A stretch of DNA of 64,000 bases from Flavobacterium solisilvae. Its GTDB lineage: Bacteria > Bacteroidota > Bacteroidia > Flavobacteriales > Flavobacteriaceae. Made by a program: the position numbers and the translations under genes. Positions 35,081 through 42,720 of this stretch are shown piece by piece. The stretch is taken from positions 248,001-312,000 of the forward strand of contig NZ_JAAMPT010000208.1 of the NCBI RefSeq assembly GCF_012911605.1, given 5' to 3'. The notes beneath the pieces were generated by a model. The model was not told the DNA's origin, did no database searches, and saw only the letters and a program-made list of their open reading frames with translations. How positions within the stretch are numbered: position 1 is the stretch's first letter; every line of letters starts with the position of its first letter.

Positions 35081-37123
35081 TTATTCTAAAGGTATATTAA
35101 GAGTGATTTTTGTGCCGTTTTCTTTACTTGAATTGATGTCTAGCTTTCCGTTGCAATCAATGGCACGAGAAATCATATTTTGCATTCCAATTCCTTTACT
35201 TTTCTTGGATACATCAAACCCAATTCCATCATCTTCGATAGAAATGTGCAATTCGTTGTTTTCTTTTCTAAAGTTTACAGAAATAGTTTTGGCTTTTGCG
35301 TATTTATTGATGTTTTGTAATCCTTCTTGTAAAATTCTGAAAACGTTTATTTTAATATTATTTTTAACTAAATCCCATTTGATTGAACTGTCCATAAAAT
35401 AAGTCAGCTTTGCCGAGTGAGTTGCAGTTTGTTCTTCAAATAAATTAGTTGTAATGGAAACAAAGTTATTAATTAAATCTTGTTTTTCACGACTTAGGTC
35501 ATGCGAAATTTCACGAATGTCTTGTTCGATTTCTTTTAACTCATTTAGATATTCTAATCTTTTCTTTACAGATTCTGGATCGTCCAAATGATTAATACTG
35601 TCTAGATTTAGTCTTGCGCCAAACATTCGGCTTAAAATTCCATCGTGAAGATCGCGGGCAATTTTCTTTTTTTCAATTTCTCTACTTTGGTCAATAACGT
35701 CTTGTTGCGCCATTAATAAATTGTATATTTCTTCGTTAGCTCGTTGTTGTGCTTGCTTGAACATTAATTCTTTGGTTCTTGCGCGTTGTGCTCTAACAAC
35801 AAATAGCATCGATAATAAAAAAACTACGCCAATAAAAGTATATAAAAGACTTCTGTTTTTGTCTTCTAGAATATCTTTTTCTTTGATGATTTCGTCGGTT
35901 TCAAGCTGAATACGTGCAAATTTTTCCTGGGATAAAATTTCAACATTGCGAATACTATCACTTAATCGAATATATTCTTTAGAATAAGTGGAAGCGTTTT
36001 GAACGTCAATAATCGATGCTTGTTTAAGTGCGTTTAAATAGTCTCGATATGCTTTTTCTTTTTTGGCTAATGATAAAGCTTCAAAGATGTATTTTTTAGA
36101 TTTAGCAGTATCATTTACTTGTCGATAATATTCCGAAAGATGAACTTTACTTAATACAATTTGATTAGGATAATTTAATTCTTCTCTAATTTTTAAAGAT
36201 TCTAAAAAAAGGGCTAATGCCTGATCTAGATTTTCAGTTTTTAAATAGGAGTAACCAAGATTATCCGTTAGTAAATTATAAAGTTCAGGATCTTCTGTTC
36301 TAATGGATTTGTTTTTTAAAGCAGATTTAAAATACTCGATGGATTTTTTATAATCTTCAACAGATTTTTTCTGTTCTGCTTTTCTTTGGTATGATAACCC
36401 AATGTTGTTTAAACAAGTTTCTTTATTGAATTCACCTATAATATTGTTGTTTTTACTAACAATTTCTAATCCGTAATTAAAATATTGTATTGCTTTGTCG
36501 AAATCTTTTGTTTCTAACGAAGTTAAACCCATCATAACGGAAATCGCATATAAATTATCGATTTCGTTATTTTTTTTTGAAATCAAATAGGCATTGTTCA
36601 ATGTTCTATCAGCGCCAGTATAATCGCCAGTATCAAATTGTATTAAACTCTTGTTTATAAGAACTAATGAAAGTCCTTCTTTGTGTTTAATTTTTTTTAA
36701 AATTTTTTCAGCTTCAGTATAATAGATAAAGGCACTATCTTTAGTTGCTTGGTGTTTATAAAAACTACCTTTGCTTCTGTAAGCTTGCGCTAAATAAAAA
36801 CTATCTTTTGATTTTGTAGCTAGCTTAGTTAATAAATTGACAGAACTTAAAAATTCTCTTTCGAAATTATTTTTGTATAATTCTTTTGTTAATTCAAATA
36901 GTTTACTCCTTGTTATTGAATCGTTCTCTTGATTTTTTAAAATAGTAAAAGACTTTTTATAGTATTTTAACTTATCAGCAATTTTTGTATTCTTATTTTG
37001 TGCTTTATTTAAATAGATAGAAGAGCTATCATTTGTGGTTATTTCAATTGGTTTTTTTCCATTAGTGTCTTTACAACCAAATGGTAAGAGGGAAAAGAAT
37101 AAAAAATAGAAATATTTTTTCAA
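35081..37123 (-). CDS. TPR sensor histidine kinase
   Basis: About 680 residues from a TTG at 37123. The longer frame to 37201 would run through a terminator hairpin and a TATATTTG promoter box, and the TTG start gives a clean export signal (MKKYFYFLFFSLLPFGC). The mature N-terminus (KDTNGKKPIEITTNDSS) is followed by a long TPR region (about 60-400), one membrane helix near 430-450, a HisKA_3 dimerisation helix with phospho-acceptor His493 in IARDLHDG, and a HATPase domain with N-box NINKYAKAK and G-box DDGIGFD. TPRs therefore face outside. It is the sensor for the adjacent response regulator. Confidence 0.9.
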   Translation of the reverse strand: MKKYFYFLFFSLLPFGCKDTNGKKPIEITTNDSSSIYLNKAQNKNTKIADKLKYYKKSFTILKNQENDSITRSKLFELTKELYKNNFEREFLSSVNLLTKLATKSKDSFYLAQAYRSKGSFYKHQATKDSAFIYYTEAEKILKKIKHKEGLSLVLINKSLIQFDTGDYTGADRTLNNAYLISKKNNEIDNLYAISVMMGLTSLETKDFDKAIQYFNYGLEIVSKNNNIIGEFNKETCLNNIGLSYQRKAEQKKSVEDYKKSIEYFKSALKNKSIRTEDPELYNLLTDNLGYSYLKTENLDQALALFLESLKIREELNYPNQIVLSKVHLSEYYRQVNDTAKSKKYIFEALSLAKKEKAYRDYLNALKQASIIDVQNASTYSKEYIRLSDSIRNVEILSQEKFARIQLETDEIIKEKDILEDKNRSLLYTFIGVVFLLSMLFVVRAQRARTKELMFKQAQQRANEEIYNLLMAQQDVIDQSREIEKKKIARDLHDGILSRMFGARLNLDSINHLDDPESVKKRLEYLNELKEIEQDIREISHDLSREKQDLINNFVSITTNLFEEQTATHSAKLTYFMDSSIKWDLVKNNIKINVFRILQEGLQNINKYAKAKTISVNFRKENNELHISIEDDGIGFDVSKKSKGIGMQNMISRAIDCNGKLDINSSKENGTKITLNIPLE

Positions 37124-37138
37124 ATTAAAAAAATTTCT

Positions 37139-37146
37139 CAAATATA
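37139..37146 (-). promoter_or_regulatory. -7 box deciding the histidine-kinase start
   Basis: On the minus strand this reads TATATTTG, a TAnnTTTG match, 15 bases before the TTG start. It lies between the peptide-gene terminator and the kinase gene. Confidence 0.55.
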
Positions 37147-37162
37147 GTAAAAGACAATTAAA

Positions 37163-37187
37163 AAAGCCATCTCTTGAAGATGGCTTT
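37163..37187 (-). terminator. Terminator of the repeat-peptide gene
   Basis: AAAGCCATCT pairs with AGATGGCTTT around CTTGA, with T residues on the outgoing strand. It lies downstream of the peptide gene and rules out translation starting at 37201 in the kinase. Confidence 0.85.
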
Positions 37188-37228
37188 AATTTATATTGCA
37201 AATGTAATTATATTATAGAAGTTTTTTA

Positions 37229-37444
37229 TTAGTCAGCTACTATTGGTTTTTTTCCACCTGTAGTATAATCAGCTACTACTGGTTTTTTTCCACCTGTAGT
37301 GTAATCAGCTACTACTGGTTTTTTTCCACCTGTAGTGTAATCAGCTACTACTGGTTTTTTTCCACCTGTTTCAATTGGAGTTGTAAATGACGTAACTACT
37401 AACAATAATGCTAATAATCCGAATGTTGATACTAATTTTTTCAT
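37229..37444 (-). CDS. Small secreted peptide of 12-residue tandem repeats
   Basis: 71 residues. A clear signal peptide (MKKLVSTFGLLALLLVVTSF) precedes a mature part that is nearly all repeats: three units GGKKPVVADYTT and a final GGKKPIVAD. At the DNA level the 36-base unit begins at 37233, 37269, 37305 and 37341 with very few differences. No lipobox or sorting domain is seen. I recognise no family. It is followed by its own terminator and then, on the same strand, by a TPR histidine kinase whose N-terminus contains NGKKPIEITT. A secreted signal or a surface-active peptide is possible; function unknown. Confidence 0.85.
   Translation of the reverse strand: MKKLVSTFGLLALLLVVTSFTTPIETGGKKPVVADYTTGGKKPVVADYTTGGKKPVVADYTTGGKKPIVAD
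37233..37368. repeat. 36-bp tandem repeat array, 3.8 copies
   Basis: The unit starts TCAGCTACTACTGG on the plus strand and recurs with exact 36-base period. Copies differ at only a few positions, one of them changing Val to Ile. The array is coding, in frame, and variation in copy number would keep the frame. Confidence 0.9.
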
Positions 37445-37884
37445 AATTTGAGACTTTATAGTTTGTGTTTAACTTTCTGTTTCAGTGTGTTCCTTGTTAA
37501 TCGATTTGAGGCAAGTAGGACACTTTCACGATGTAAAACTAAAAAGGATATGCTTCTTAAGCCTTATGAAATCAGGTGTTTATGGTAGAATGCACTCATT
37601 TGATAGTGAATGATATTCAAATACGAGTGAATGATTTTTGAGTTTTTTCTTTTTTGTGTCAAAATTTGACTCGTATAGGTGTTTTTTCGTGTGTTTCTGA
37701 CTTGATTTTTTTGTTGTCGAGTATCGGGAGTCTAAAAAATAAAGTGGTCTTAAATCGAATCTAAAGTGGGTTTTCGAATCGGCTTTGAAAAATTATGATG
37801 AAAGATTTGATTGTTTTTTTAGAATGAATGAATGAAGAAGTCAATCAAAGAATAATTTAAAGGAATATCCAATTTGGATAAAAA
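37445..37884. other. Long non-coding region upstream of the peptide gene
   Basis: About 440 bases with no credible gene. It contains an imperfect inverted repeat (CACTCATTTGA at 37593 and TCAAATACGAGTG at 37617) and a related TTTGACTCGTAT at 37665. No good TAnnTTTG box is seen in the leftward direction before the peptide gene. Confidence 0.6.
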
Positions 37885-37889
37885 ATAAA

Positions 37890-37925
37890 AAAGCCGTCTC
37901 GTTTTTTGAACAAGACGACTTTTTG
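37890..37925 (-). terminator. Terminator after tRNA-Ala
   Basis: On the minus strand AGTCGTCTTGTT pairs with AACGAGACGGCT (two G-T pairs) around a short A-rich loop, followed by T residues. Confidence 0.75.
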
Positions 37926-37930
37926 AAACG

Positions 37931-38004
37931 TGGAGAAGATGGGGCTCGAACCCACGACCTCTTGACTGCCAGTCAAGCACTCTAGCCAACTGAGCTACAT
38001 CCCC
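37931..38004 (-). tRNA. tRNA-Ala (anticodon GGC)
   Basis: A 74-base cloverleaf on the minus strand. D-arm TAGCTCAGTTGGCTAGAGT; anticodon stem CTTGA/TCAAG with loop CTGGCAG, anticodon GGC; T-arm GTGGGTTCGAGCCCCAT. The acceptor has a G3-U70 wobble, the alanine identity element, and one T-T mismatch. CCA is not encoded. A TATATTTG box (complement of 38018-38025) lies just upstream. Confidence 0.93.
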
Positions 38005-38017
38005 AAAAATTATTAAG

Positions 38018-38025
38018 CAAATATA
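38018..38025 (-). promoter_or_regulatory. -7 box for tRNA-Ala
   Basis: TATATTTG on the minus strand, 13 bases before the tRNA 5' end. Confidence 0.5.
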
Positions 38026-38105
38026 TCATTTTATAAAAACAAATACGAAATTATGAAATAATCTTTTTTTAGATTTCTTATCTTTACATCAAATACATTT
38101 TCACT

Positions 38106-38870
38106 ATGTCTGCCGAAAATTCCAATGGATCAATCGAAGTTCAAATCGAAAACAATATTGCAACCATAACATTTAGTCATCCAGCGAGTAATTCATTTCC
38201 GAGCGAACTATTACAAAAACTTACTGATGAATTGCAAAATTTACACCATAATAATAAGGTATCCGTAATTATTCTTCAAAGTACTGGGAAAACATTTTGC
38301 GCCGGAGCATCTTTTGACGAACTACTTTCCATCAACGACTTTGAAACTGGAAAAAAATTCTTTTCAGGATTTGCCAACGTTATTAATGCCATGCGAAAGT
38401 GTTCCAAAATCATCATCGGGAAAATTCACGGAAAAGCTGTTGGCGGTGGCGTTGGTTTAGCATCAGCTTGCGATTATGCTTTTGCACATCAAGATGCGTC
38501 GATTAAACTTTCTGAAATTGCTATCGGAATTGGACCATTTGTAATAGAACCAGCCGTTTCGCGAAGAATAGGACAAAACGCTACAACTGAATTAACCCTA
38601 AATCCAACTGATTGGAAATCGGCAACTTGGGCAAAAGAAAAAGGATTATACGCCAACGTATTTGAAAATCAGGAAGAATTGAGCGAAAACACAACTGCAT
38701 TTGCACAAAAATTAGCAACCTACAATCCAGAAGCTTTATCCGAAATAAAAAAAGTTCTTTGGGAAAACACAGAACATTGGGACGAATTGCTTTATGAACG
38801 TGCTGCAATTTCGGGAAAGTTAGTGCTATCCGATTTCACCAAAAAAGCGTTAAATGAATTTAAAAAATAA
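38106..38870 (+). CDS. Enoyl-CoA hydratase/isomerase family protein
   Basis: 254 residues, normal for the crotonase fold. The oxyanion-hole segments are FCAGASFDELLSI near 65 and GKAVGGGVGLASACDYAFA near 108, the latter with the glycine-rich turn. SEIAIGIGPFVIEPAVSRRIG near 140 is typical of the subgroup found in short-chain acyl-CoA pathways. The glutamate pair of classic hydratases is not clearly complete (Ser-Glu-Ile retained), so the exact reaction, hydration, isomerisation or methylglutaconyl-CoA hydration, is open. Followed three bases later by a tiny membrane protein gene. Confidence 0.88.
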   Translation: MSAENSNGSIEVQIENNIATITFSHPASNSFPSELLQKLTDELQNLHHNNKVSVIILQSTGKTFCAGASFDELLSINDFETGKKFFSGFANVINAMRKCSKIIIGKIHGKAVGGGVGLASACDYAFAHQDASIKLSEIAIGIGPFVIEPAVSRRIGQNATTELTLNPTDWKSATWAKEKGLYANVFENQEELSENTTAFAQKLATYNPEALSEIKKVLWENTEHWDELLYERAAISGKLVLSDFTKKALNEFKK

Positions 38871-38873
38871 ATT

Positions 38874-39047
38874 ATGTTTCTAATTTCTCTTTTTCAACAA
38901 ACAAACATCGACGAAAAAATTCAAAATGCTCCCGATAACGGCTACCTAATTGGCGTTTGGATTGGAAATATTCTTCCGTTTGTGGTTTTAGTTGGATTAG
39001 CTTGGTGGATGTACATTCGTGCCAAAAAAAGACAAAACAACGACTAG
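38874..39047 (+). CDS. Small single-span membrane protein (57 aa)
   Basis: A 57-residue frame starting at ATG three bases after the enoyl-CoA hydratase stop. It reads MFLISLFQQTNIDEKIQNAP, then a hydrophobic span LIGVWIGNILPFVVLVGLAW and a positively charged tail WMYIRAKKRQNND. The composition, single helix, positive-inside tail and tight spacing support a real gene. Function unknown. Confidence 0.65.
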   Translation: MFLISLFQQTNIDEKIQNAPDNGYLIGVWIGNILPFVVLVGLAWWMYIRAKKRQNND

Positions 39048-39059
39048 ATTATATTTTAC

Positions 39060-39067
39060 TAAATTTG
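39060..39067 (+). promoter_or_regulatory. Candidate -7 box for queD
   Basis: TAAATTTG followed by CAC, 19 bases before the queD ATG at 39087. Confidence 0.45.
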
Positions 39068-39086
39068 CACCGTAAAAATTTCTTCC

Positions 39087-39536
39087 ATGAGTAACATCAG
39101 AATTACAAAACAATTCACTTTCGAAACCGGACACGCGCTTTATGGCTATGACGGAAAATGCAAAAACGTTCACGGACACAGCTATAAATTATCCGTAACC
39201 GTAATTGGAAAACCCATAACGGATACTTCTAACGTAAAATTTGGAATGGTTATCGATTTTTCTGATTTGAAAAAAATTGTAAAAGAAGAAATCGTCGATA
39301 TTTTTGATCACGCCACTGTTTTCAACCAAAACACGCCACATATTGAGCTAGCTGCCGAACTAAAAAACCGTGGTCATCATGTAATTTTAGTCGAATATCA
39401 ACCAACAAGCGAAAATATGGTCATCGATTTTGCCAAAAAAATTAAAGACCGATTGCCAAAAGGGATTCTACTACATTCCTTAAAACTACAAGAAACCGAA
39501 ACCTCATTCGCCGAATGGTATGCTTCCGATAACTAA
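39087..39536 (+). CDS. queD: 6-carboxytetrahydropterin synthase
   Basis: 149 residues of the PTPS/QueD family. It converts dihydroneopterin triphosphate to 6-carboxy-5,6,7,8-tetrahydropterin in queuosine synthesis, or may serve in pterin synthesis. The zinc ligands His16 (ETGHALYG), His29 and His31 (NVHGHSYKL) and the catalytic Cys25 are all present. Later FDHATVFN and PTSENMVIDFA complete the family pattern. The CKNVHGHSY spacing fits QueD rather than eukaryotic PTPS. Other queuosine genes are not in the window. Confidence 0.93.
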   Translation: MSNIRITKQFTFETGHALYGYDGKCKNVHGHSYKLSVTVIGKPITDTSNVKFGMVIDFSDLKKIVKEEIVDIFDHATVFNQNTPHIELAAELKNRGHHVILVEYQPTSENMVIDFAKKIKDRLPKGILLHSLKLQETETSFAEWYASDN

Positions 39537-39543
39537 TTTTTTA

Positions 39544-39639
39544 AGGAGCGAAACGTTCGGGATTTATCAAGAAACGTCATTCCAGCTTTTCGTTACAATA
39601 CAAGCAAAAAAGCTTGTATTTTCTCTTCAATCTGGGCTA
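39544..39639 (-). ncRNA. Structured intergenic element, copy 3
   Basis: On the minus strand it starts TAGCCCAGATTGAAGAG, contains the hairpin AATACAAGC/GCTTGTATT (39597-39620), then ATTGTAACGAAAAGCTGGAA, and ends TTTCGCTCCT. The ends match copies at 8225 and 23694, and the central stem is different. It lies directly after queD, where the hairpin may also terminate transcription. Confidence 0.5.
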
Positions 39640-39756
39640 TCAATTGATCAAATCGAACATTTATAAACGTTTGGGCAATCTTTTTTATCCATAAATCTAT
39701 TTTCTATATTCAATTCTCTTTTTTCTCTCTTTCTAAAAAATCACTAATTTTACCAA

Positions 39757-40512
39757 ATGCAAATCCAACCCAATAAAAAAATATATTTCGCTTCCGACCA
39801 GCATTTTGGCGCACCAACTGCCGAAGCTAGTTTTCCACGTGAGCAAAAATTTGTCGCTTGGCTTGACGAAGTTAAAAAAGATGCCGAATGTATTTTCCTT
39901 TTAGGTGATTTGTTTGATTTTTGGTTTGAATATAAAACCGTTGTTCCTAAAGGTTTCGTGAGAGTTTTAGGCAAACTTGCCGAAATTCGCGACAGCGGAA
40001 TTCCAATCTATTTCTTCGTAGGAAATCATGATTTATGGATGCATGATTATTTTGAAAAAGAATTAAACATACCTGTTTATCACGACAACAAAGAATTTAT
40101 TTTTAATAATAAAACGTTTTTAATTGGTCATGGCGACGGAAAAGGTCCAGGCGACAAAGGTTATAAACGCATGAAAAAAGTATTTGTTCATCCGTTTTCA
40201 AAATGGTTATACCGATGGTTGCATCCTGATGTTGGTGTGAAATTGGCACAATATCTTTCCGTAAAAAACAAACTGATTTCTGGTGAAGCTGATGTCAAAT
40301 TCCTTGGCGAAGAAAACGAATGGTTAGTACAGTACGCCAAACGAAAATTAGAAACCAAGCACTACAATTACTTTGTTTTTGGTCATCGTCATTTACCAAT
40401 GATAATTCCCGTTGGCGAAAATTCACAATATGCTAACCTTGGCGATTGGATTGGTTATTTCACTTACGGCGTTTTTGATGGGGAAAACTTTGAGTTGAAA
40501 GAATACAAATAA
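39757..40512 (+). CDS. lpxH: UDP-2,3-diacylglucosamine diphosphatase
   Basis: 251 residues of the calcineurin-like phosphoesterase fold. LpxH hydrolyses UDP-2,3-diacylglucosamine to lipid X in lipid A synthesis. Metal motifs are ASDQHFGAP (near 13), LLGDLFDFWFEY (near 49), VGNHDLWMHDY (near 88), LIGHGDGKGPGDKGYK (near 125) and FGHRHLPM near the C-terminus. The DLFDFWFE and GDGKGPGD segments are diagnostic of LpxH rather than generic phosphodiesterases. Monocistronic; a palindromic repeat follows it. Confidence 0.95.
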   Translation: MQIQPNKKIYFASDQHFGAPTAEASFPREQKFVAWLDEVKKDAECIFLLGDLFDFWFEYKTVVPKGFVRVLGKLAEIRDSGIPIYFFVGNHDLWMHDYFEKELNIPVYHDNKEFIFNNKTFLIGHGDGKGPGDKGYKRMKKVFVHPFSKWLYRWLHPDVGVKLAQYLSVKNKLISGEADVKFLGEENEWLVQYAKRKLETKHYNYFVFGHRHLPMIIPVGENSQYANLGDWIGYFTYGVFDGENFELKEYK

Positions 40513-40518
40513 ATAGAA

Positions 40519-40577
40519 GCAAATTTCACGAATTTGCACAAATTAATTAGTAAAAATTAGTGAAATTCGTGTTGAAA
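40519..40577. repeat. Palindromic repeat (CACGAATTTCAC type), second copy
   Basis: The arms AAATTTCACGAATTTGCAC and TAGTGAAATTCGTGTTG match, in inverse order, the outer arms of the element at 25437. This copy lacks the inner part and lies between the convergent lpxH and recJ genes. Confidence 0.6.
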
Positions 40578-40578
40578 A

Positions 40579-42267
40579 TTACCTCAAATCCTTCAATCGC
40601 AACTGAACCATAACATTGCCATTAAACTCATTTTCATCAATACAAAAAGCGATATCAAACGGATTTTGATTTTTAGTCAATTCCAATTTATTTCCCAATC
40701 CAAAACCAATTACACCAAAACCTTCGGAATTATGCTGCTTGACAAACAATTTTAAATGCTCATCATTTTGACCGATTGTTTTGCCATAACCAGTATCTTT
40801 CACTCCTTTTGCCATAAAAACTGGTGTCATATTTTGTGGTCCAAAAGGTTCAAATTGGTTTAAAATTCTAATCAATCTTTCGTTAATATCGGATAATTCA
40901 ATTTCAGCATCAACCGATATTTCTGGAATTAACAAATCAGGATGAATAGTTTTTTCCACTTCTTTTTCAAAAGCTTCTTTGAAAGCAAGATAATTTTCTT
41001 CCTTCAAAGTCATTCCTGCAGCATACATATGTCCGCCAAATTGTTCCAAATGTTCCGCGCAAGCTTCCAACGCATTATAAACATCAAAATCTTTCACCGA
41101 ACGAGCTGAAGCTGCCAATTTATCGCCACTTTTCGTAAAAACAATCGTCGGACGATAATAGGTTTCGGTCAATCGAGAAGCCACAATTCCGATTACACCT
41201 TTGTGCCAATTTTCATGATAAACTACCGTTGTAAACTTTTTTTGTTCGTTATTTTCTTCAATTTGCGAAAGCGCTTCAACTGTTATTTGTTTGTCCAAAT
41301 CTTTTCTGTCCGAATTATGCTGTTCAATTTCGGAAGCAAAAAATTCTGCTTGGTCTAAATCATATTCCGTGAGTAAAGCAACGGCTTCGTTACCGTGTTT
41401 TATTCTTCCAGCAGCGTTAATTCGTGGAGCAATGATGAAAACGACATCGGTTATGGTTAAAACTTTCTTTTTTACATTTTGAATTAAAGCCTTAATTCCT
41501 GGTCGCGGATTAGAATTGATAACTTCCAAACCAAATTTAGCCAAAACTCGATTTTCTCCCGTAATCGGAACAATATCAGCCGCAATTGCAGTAGCAACCA
41601 AATCCAAATAAGGTATCAAATCTTCTATCGTTTGATTTCGGTTTTGTGCCAACGCTTGAACTAGTTTAAACCCAACGCCACAACCACAAAGTTCATCATA
41701 CGGATAACTGCAATCATCACGTTTTGGATCTAAAACCGCAACGGCTTCGGGTAAGTTTTCGCCCGGTCGATGGTGATCACAAATGATAAAATCAATATTT
41801 TTTTCTTTAGCATAAAGTACATGATCAATCGATTTTATGCCACAATCCAACGCAATTATCAACGAAAATCCATTGTCTTCGGCAAAATCAATTCCTTTAT
41901 ACGAAATACCATAACCTTCATCATATCGATCCGGAATGTATGTTGCGACATTGGGATAAAAACTTTTCAAATAACTTGACATTAATGAAACCGCTGTTGT
42001 TCCGTCAACATCATAATCGCCAAAAACCAAAATATTTTCTCCTTCAGCAATGGCTTTTTCAATGCGAGAAACTGCTTTATCCATATCTTTCATGAGATAC
42101 GGATCGTGCAAATCTTCCAAACTCGGACGAAAGAACTGTCGCGCATCGTCAAAAGTTTCAATGCCACGTTGCACCAAAAGTGTTGCAATCAATTCATCAA
42201 CTTTGAGTTCGTCAACTAGATATCTTACTTTTTCTTGAGAAGGTTTTGGTTTTAAAGTCCAGCGCAT
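40579..42267 (-). CDS. recJ: Single-stranded-DNA-specific exonuclease RecJ
   Basis: 562 residues, normal size. RecJ degrades single-stranded DNA 5' to 3' in recombination and repair. The DHH core shows FGDYDVDGTTAVSLM near 79, ALDCGIKS near 138, and CDHHRPGENLPEAVAVLDPKR near 158. DHHA1 motif GGHMYAAGMT is near 420, followed by the C-terminal OB region. The metal-binding aspartates and histidines are intact. An AT-rich stretch separates it from the upstream membrane-protein gene. Confidence 0.96.
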   Translation of the reverse strand: MRWTLKPKPSQEKVRYLVDELKVDELIATLLVQRGIETFDDARQFFRPSLEDLHDPYLMKDMDKAVSRIEKAIAEGENILVFGDYDVDGTTAVSLMSSYLKSFYPNVATYIPDRYDEGYGISYKGIDFAEDNGFSLIIALDCGIKSIDHVLYAKEKNIDFIICDHHRPGENLPEAVAVLDPKRDDCSYPYDELCGCGVGFKLVQALAQNRNQTIEDLIPYLDLVATAIAADIVPITGENRVLAKFGLEVINSNPRPGIKALIQNVKKKVLTITDVVFIIAPRINAAGRIKHGNEAVALLTEYDLDQAEFFASEIEQHNSDRKDLDKQITVEALSQIEENNEQKKFTTVVYHENWHKGVIGIVASRLTETYYRPTIVFTKSGDKLAASARSVKDFDVYNALEACAEHLEQFGGHMYAAGMTLKEENYLAFKEAFEKEVEKTIHPDLLIPEISVDAEIELSDINERLIRILNQFEPFGPQNMTPVFMAKGVKDTGYGKTIGQNDEHLKLFVKQHNSEGFGVIGFGLGNKLELTKNQNPFDIAFCIDENEFNGNVMVQLRLKDLR

Positions 42268-42287
42268 TTGATATTAGATTTCGGATT

Positions 42288-42635
42288 TTAGATATTAGAT
42301 TTTTTGAAGAAAACTTTAAAAACTATAAATTTCAACAGAACATATTCAAGTAATAAAACAACAATAAAAAGTAGCGATAAAAACAAACTATACATTTCAA
42401 AAGCAAAACTTATTCCGCCAATTCTTAAATCAGGTTCATTATAAATTTGATAAACCATACAAAGATTTAAAGATATATAGACAAGTACATTAACTAAAAG
42501 AATTAGTTTTCCTTTTCTTAAACCATTAGCATATAACTTATACATAAAGAAAATTATAATGGCAACGACAAGCTGAAGAAAAAGAAATTCTTTCATCAGA
42601 GAAGCAAATATTTCTTGATTATAAACTTTGTTCAT
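42288..42635 (-). CDS. Small multi-span membrane protein, unknown
   Basis: 115 residues, mostly hydrophobic: spans near 16-35, 45-63 and 78-108, the last long enough for one or two helices. A basic loop ANGLRKGK and a C-terminal KVFFKKSNI point inward. I recognise no family. It lies 20 bases upstream of recJ on the same strand, but a low-complexity spacer between them makes an operon uncertain. AT-rich composition matches its neighbours. Confidence 0.65.
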   Translation of the reverse strand: MNKVYNQEIFASLMKEFLFLQLVVAIIIFFMYKLYANGLRKGKLILLVNVLVYISLNLCMVYQIYNEPDLRIGGISFAFEMYSLFLSLLFIVVLLLEYVLLKFIVFKVFFKKSNI

Positions 42636-42720
42636 TTATCAAAAATACAAAAAACACTACAAAAAAGAACAAGTGTTTTTCAATTTATAATTTGTTATTT
42701 TTGAATAAAAATAGTTTCAA

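Noticed and set aside
37233..37368. 36-base direct repeats resembling a CRISPR array
   Set aside because: The repeats are contiguous with no spacers, are in frame with a secreted protein, and no cas gene is near.
37931..38004. Possible tRNA-Gly(GCC) on the plus strand
   Set aside because: The anticodon arm is nearly palindromic, but D- and T-arm sequences and the G3-U70 pair only fit tRNA-Ala(GGC) on the minus strand.
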